A stretch of DNA of 8,460 nt, from contig CAIOHI010000131.1 in NCBI GenBank assembly GCA_903858075.1, positions 1-8,460 of the forward strand, in the 5' to 3' direction. Of this stretch, positions 5,736 through 8,460 are shown one piece after another; positions within the stretch are counted from its first letter, which is position 1, and each line of letters starts with the position of its first letter. Made by a program: the position numbers and the translations under genes. Source of the stretch: an uncultured Actinomycetes bacterium (GTDB lineage: Bacteria; Actinomycetota; Acidimicrobiia; Acidimicrobiales; Ilumatobacteraceae). The notes under the pieces are model-generated. The model made no database searches. It saw only the letters and a program-made list of their open reading frames with translations, and was not told the DNA's origin.

Positions 5736-6875
5736 ATGCATCCGTTTCTCGCCACTGCTCAGTCGATGCTGCCTCAGGTGCTCAGCGATATTGAAGCAAT
5801 TGTCAACATCGAATCGCCTTCACGCAACGCAAGCCAAGTGGCGAAAAGCGCCGCAATGTTGGAGAGTATTATTCAACGTGTTGCACAACGCTCTTCAGTG
5901 CTTGTCGACTCAGATGTTGGCCCGCATGTGCTGGTGCCAGCACATGGTGCTGCGCGCATTTTGTTATTAGGTCACCACGACACCGTGCACCCCATGGGAA
6001 CTCTCGCTGCAAGGCCCTTCAGTAACGACGGCAAAGCATTGCGCGGGCCTGGTGTATTCGATATGGCTGCTGGAATAGTGCAGGCAATATATGCAATGGC
6101 AATTCTCGAAAGTTCAGGTGTTGATACTTCAGGAATTGAAATGTTGTGGACAGCAGATGAGGAAATTGGTTCCTCTACAAGTCGTGCGCTCATTGAAGAA
6201 CGCGCGCAAGCACTTGGTAAAAACGGCGCTGCGCTAGTGCTTGAACCAAGTGCCGATGGTGGTGCACTGAAAATTGCGCGCAAAGGTACAGGCACATTTG
6301 ACGTGCGCATTGCTGGCCGTGCTTCGCATGCTGGGTTAGAGCCAGAAAAAGGAATTAACGCTCTTCTTGAACTAGCGCACCAAGTGCAACGTATTTCCAC
6401 GTTTGGCAATGCTGAACTTGGCACCACGGTCACGCCAACGGTGGCTAGTGCGGGAACAACCGATAACACGGTTCCTGCTGAAGCGCATGTGTTGGTCGAT
6501 GCTCGCGTGGTGGTGCCAGAAGAAAAAATACGTGTAGAGAAGTTGATGTCATCGCTTGTTCCTGTTGTGCCCGGGGCAAGTATCTCTGTCAGCGGTTCTT
6601 TGCATCGCCCGCCAATGCATTCTTCAATGTCAGAAGAGTTATTTGCACTTGCAGTGGAATCTCAAAGCGCAGTGAATGGTGAAAGCATTAATGGTGTTTC
6701 CGTGGGCGGTGGCTCCGATGGCAACTTCACTGCAGCACTTGGTGTTCGCACACTCGACGGTTTAGGTGCAGTCGGTGGTGGAGCTCATGGTGAAACAGAA
6801 CATGTTGTTGTTGAAAGCATTGCACCACGCATAGCGCTTCTTGCAGAAATTATGCAGCGCGTACTTGCGCAGTAG
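5736..6875 (+). CDS. M20 family metallopeptidase (carboxypeptidase G2-like)
   Basis: The 379-residue protein carries the M20 di-zinc site in order: GHHDTVHP (79-86; metal His80, catalytic Asp82), RGPGVFDMAAG (103-113; bridging Asp109), ADEEIGS (140-146; catalytic Glu142, metal Glu143), VLEPS (168-172; metal Glu170) and GGGAHGETEH (347-356; metal His351). The dimerisation domain is inserted between these, with GRASHAG (194-200). Length and motif order are those of cytosolic M20 carboxypeptidases and deacylases such as carboxypeptidase G2 and ArgE/DapE relatives. There is no signal peptide. It probably cleaves an amide or peptide bond of a small substrate, perhaps releasing glutamate; this is not decidable here. 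ATG 5736 is the only ATG, GTG or TTG between the upstream in-frame stop at 5703 and the conserved region. The stop codon abuts the stop codon of argG on the other strand. Confidence 0.88.
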   Translation: MHPFLATAQSMLPQVLSDIEAIVNIESPSRNASQVAKSAAMLESIIQRVAQRSSVLVDSDVGPHVLVPAHGAARILLLGHHDTVHPMGTLAARPFSNDGKALRGPGVFDMAAGIVQAIYAMAILESSGVDTSGIEMLWTADEEIGSSTSRALIEERAQALGKNGAALVLEPSADGGALKIARKGTGTFDVRIAGRASHAGLEPEKGINALLELAHQVQRISTFGNAELGTTVTPTVASAGTTDNTVPAEAHVLVDARVVVPEEKIRVEKLMSSLVPVVPGASISVSGSLHRPPMHSSMSEELFALAVESQSAVNGESINGVSVGGGSDGNFTAALGVRTLDGLGAVGGGAHGETEHVVVESIAPRIALLAEIMQRVLAQ

Positions 6876-8231
6876 TTATTTCTTACCTGGGTCGAGCCCC
6901 AGTAAACCGCCGGCACCAAGCGTTCCGGTTTTGCGGTAGACCTCTAGCTTCTCGCGACTGTCGTCGATATCGAGATTGCGCATCGTGAGTTGACCAATGC
7001 GGTCGAGCGGGCCAAATGGTGCATCGTCAACGCGCTCCATGCTAAGGCGCTCGGGTGCATATGTGAGATGTGGGCCAGCAGTATTGACCAAGGTGTAGTC
7101 GTCGCCGCGTCGCAAGCGCACGGTCACGGTTCCAGTTACTGCACTTCCCACCCAACGCATGAGCGGTTCACGCAACATGAGTGCCTGCGGGTCGAACCAG
7201 CGGCCTTCATAGAGCAAGCGGCCCAAACGGCGGCCCATAGTGCGGTAGTTCTCGAGAGTGTTTTCGTTATGAATTCCGGTGACAAGGCGCTCGTAGCCAA
7301 TGTGCAAGAGCGCAAGCCCAGGTGATTCGTAAATACCGCGGCTTTTCGCCTCAATGATGCGGTTCTCAATTTGATCGCTCATGCCAAGGCCGTGGCGACC
7401 ACCGATGGCGTTTGCTTCATGAACCAAATCGGTTTGCGTTTCAAACTTTTTACCGTTGAGCGAAACTGGCCAACCTTCAACGAATTCCATGGTGACTGTT
7501 TCTTCGGCAATAGAAACGTCGCTCTTCCAATGTGCAACACCCATGATGGGCTCCACAAGGTCCATGCCATTGTCGAGTTCTTCAAGCAATTTTGCTTCGT
7601 GCGTTGCTCCCCAAATATTGGAGTCGGTTGAGTACGCCTTTTCTTTGCTGGCGCGGTAAGGCAACTTACGAGTAGTGAGGAATTCACTCATTTCGCTTCT
7701 GCCGCCTAATTCATCGACGAAAGTGGGGTCGAGCCATGGCTTATAAATGCGCAAAGACGGGTTCACCATGAGCCCGTAGCGATAGAAACGCTCAATGTCG
7801 TTTCCTTTGTATGTGGAACCGTCACCCCAAATGTCGACATTGTCACTTTGCATTGCGCGAACAAGAAGAGTGCCTGTTACTGCACGACCAAGGGGGGTGG
7901 TGTTGAAATATGTTTTGCCGGCTGTGGTGATATGGAACGCACCACACTGCAATGCAATGAGACCTTCGCGAACAAGTTCTTCACGGCAATCGATGAGGCG
8001 AGCAAGTTCTGCCCCATACTCTTTGGCACGGTCAGGTATCTGGTCGAGTTCTGGGTCATCGGGCTGGCCAAGGTCTGCTGTATAGCAATAAGGCAAAGCG
8101 CCTTTTTCGCGCATCCACGCAACTGCCGCTGAAGTGTCGAGCCCGCCAGAAAAAGCAATACCCACACGTTCTCCTACGGGGAGTTGCGTGAGTACTTTCG
8201 AGCGAGAGGCTGTGGAATCTTTACCAGACAT
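6876..8231 (-). CDS. argG: Argininosuccinate synthase, E. coli-type long form
   Basis: ArgG joins citrulline and aspartate using ATP (giving AMP and pyrophosphate) in arginine synthesis, in the cytosol. The 451-residue protein closely follows the E. coli ArgG sequence as I remember it (447 residues): LPVGERVGIAFSGGLDTS with the P-loop-like SGGLDTS at 28-34, CGAFH, YFNTTPLGRAVTG, WGDGSTYKGNDIERFYRYG, EKAYSTDSN, GRHGLGMSDQIENRI, GRLLYEGRWFD and GQLTMRNLDI. ATG 8231 is chosen rather than a possible start at 8258: it leaves about nine residues more than E. coli at the N-terminus and has TACGGT seven bases upstream, while the nine extra codons (LPLGTVRA) overlap that promoter-like region. No other arginine gene is adjacent, so this is a detached arg locus. 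It may be read partly from the upstream dioxygenase-like gene on the same strand. Confidence 0.96.
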   Translation of the reverse strand: MSGKDSTASRSKVLTQLPVGERVGIAFSGGLDTSAAVAWMREKGALPYCYTADLGQPDDPELDQIPDRAKEYGAELARLIDCREELVREGLIALQCGAFHITTAGKTYFNTTPLGRAVTGTLLVRAMQSDNVDIWGDGSTYKGNDIERFYRYGLMVNPSLRIYKPWLDPTFVDELGGRSEMSEFLTTRKLPYRASKEKAYSTDSNIWGATHEAKLLEELDNGMDLVEPIMGVAHWKSDVSIAEETVTMEFVEGWPVSLNGKKFETQTDLVHEANAIGGRHGLGMSDQIENRIIEAKSRGIYESPGLALLHIGYERLVTGIHNENTLENYRTMGRRLGRLLYEGRWFDPQALMLREPLMRWVGSAVTGTVTVRLRRGDDYTLVNTAGPHLTYAPERLSMERVDDAPFGPLDRIGQLTMRNLDIDDSREKLEVYRKTGTLGAGGLLGLDPGKK

Positions 8232-8238
8232 GGCTCTT

Positions 8239-8244
8239 ACCGTA
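8239..8244 (-). promoter_or_regulatory. Possible leaderless -10 hexamer for argG
   Basis: Minus-strand TACGGT (TANNNT) ends seven bases before the ATG at 8231. A GTTACA 15 bases further upstream matches four of six -35 bases, but the spacing is short. The 78-base gap before argG (8232-8309) also holds two copies of ATCGTT on the minus strand, 13 bases apart; I do not recognise an arginine-repressor box in it. Confidence 0.4.
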
Positions 8245-8309
8245 CCGAGTGGAAGCACCTGTAACGATGTTATTAACGATTTCGGGGCCGCAGGGCTGCT
8301 ACTTGTTCG

Positions 8310-8460
8310 CTAGGGCTTTGCGATCCATTCAGAGAGTCGTGTATGGAAGTGACGTATTTTTGTCTCTTGATAGTTAGCCAAGGTGACCCCAGGCTTTTTC
8401 ATGCTCTTCAGACCCTTTTGCACCTTTGGCAAGTTGTACGTGTCTTGGTTAAAAACGCGA
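8310..8460 (-). CDS. C-terminal fragment of a probable Rieske ring-hydroxylating dioxygenase alpha subunit (partial)
   Basis: The minus strand is open from the right edge to a TAG at 8310-8312, encoding 49 residues; the rest of the gene is outside. The peptide contains FNQD near its start, LPKVQKGLKS, PGVTLANYQETKIRHFH, and ends RLSEWIAKP. The pattern of an F-x-QD, then VQ-x-GL-x-S, then YQE-x-x-IRHFH resembles the end of the catalytic domain of Rieske-type aromatic ring-hydroxylating oxygenases, as I recall them. The Rieske cluster and mononuclear iron ligands would lie upstream and cannot be checked. It is on the same strand as argG, 78 bases before its start. Confidence that it is coding is high; the family call is good but rests on one short segment. 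Confidence 0.75.
   Translation of the reverse strand, partial: RVFNQDTYNLPKVQKGLKSMKKPGVTLANYQETKIRHFHTRLSEWIAKP

Noticed and set aside
5972..6469. 165-codon minus-strand frame inside the M20 gene
   Set aside because: It is antisense to the metal-binding motifs of the peptidase; composition is low-complexity Ser/Ala/Pro, as expected for a shadow frame.
8290..8306. GC-rich inverted pattern (ccgcagggctgct) considered as a terminator for the dioxygenase-like gene
   Set aside because: The pairing halves leave only a two-base loop and no T run follows on either strand.

Overview
The window is a compact stretch of bacterial chromosome, most likely from an actinobacterium with a streamlined genome of moderate G+C (about half by eye). 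An Acidimicrobiia-like lineage would fit, but no gene here fixes the lineage. The pointers are a 28-residue protein resembling actinobacterial ribosomal protein bL37, a luciferase-like protein of the F420-dependent type, secreted HNH nuclease domains of a type frequent in Actinobacteria, and start codons with no Shine-Dalgarno but a -10-like hexamer just upstream (leaderless transcripts). I see no mobile element, CRISPR array or phage gene.

Layout, left to right. (1) The plus-strand 3' part of a gene for an exported protein with two tandem HNH (DUF1524-type) nuclease domains and a cysteine-containing C-terminal tail. Its 5' end lies outside the window. (2) A tiny plus-strand gene, probably bL37, followed 15 bases later by a VOC/glyoxalase-fold protein. 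(3) A minus-strand PD-(D/E)XK nuclease with an AddB/Cas4-type iron-sulfur cysteine pattern, overlapping the VOC gene tail to tail by 24 bases. (4) Divergent from it, a conserved-looking 116-residue protein of unknown function, then tRNA-Leu(UAA) 7 bases downstream. (5) On the minus strand, a lipoprotein lipase/esterase followed 24 bases later by a luciferase-like oxidoreductase. (6) A plus-strand M20 metallopeptidase whose stop codon abuts that of minus-strand argG. (7) At the right edge, the last 49 codons of a minus-strand gene resembling the alpha subunit of a ring-hydroxylating (Rieske) dioxygenase.

How the genes fit together. Most are single transcription units or pairs in back-to-back or tail-to-tail layout with almost no spacer. 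The probable co-transcribed pairs are bL37-VOC, the 116-residue protein with tRNA-Leu, and lipase-LLM. The exported HNH protein, surface lipase, M20 peptidase, LLM enzyme and dioxygenase suggest a heterotroph that degrades external polymers and small organic molecules. No coherent new multi-gene system is evident. The points most worth a second look are the tandem-domain HNH protein, the stand-alone Fe-S nuclease, the unknown protein beside the tRNA, and the leaderless-start pattern.
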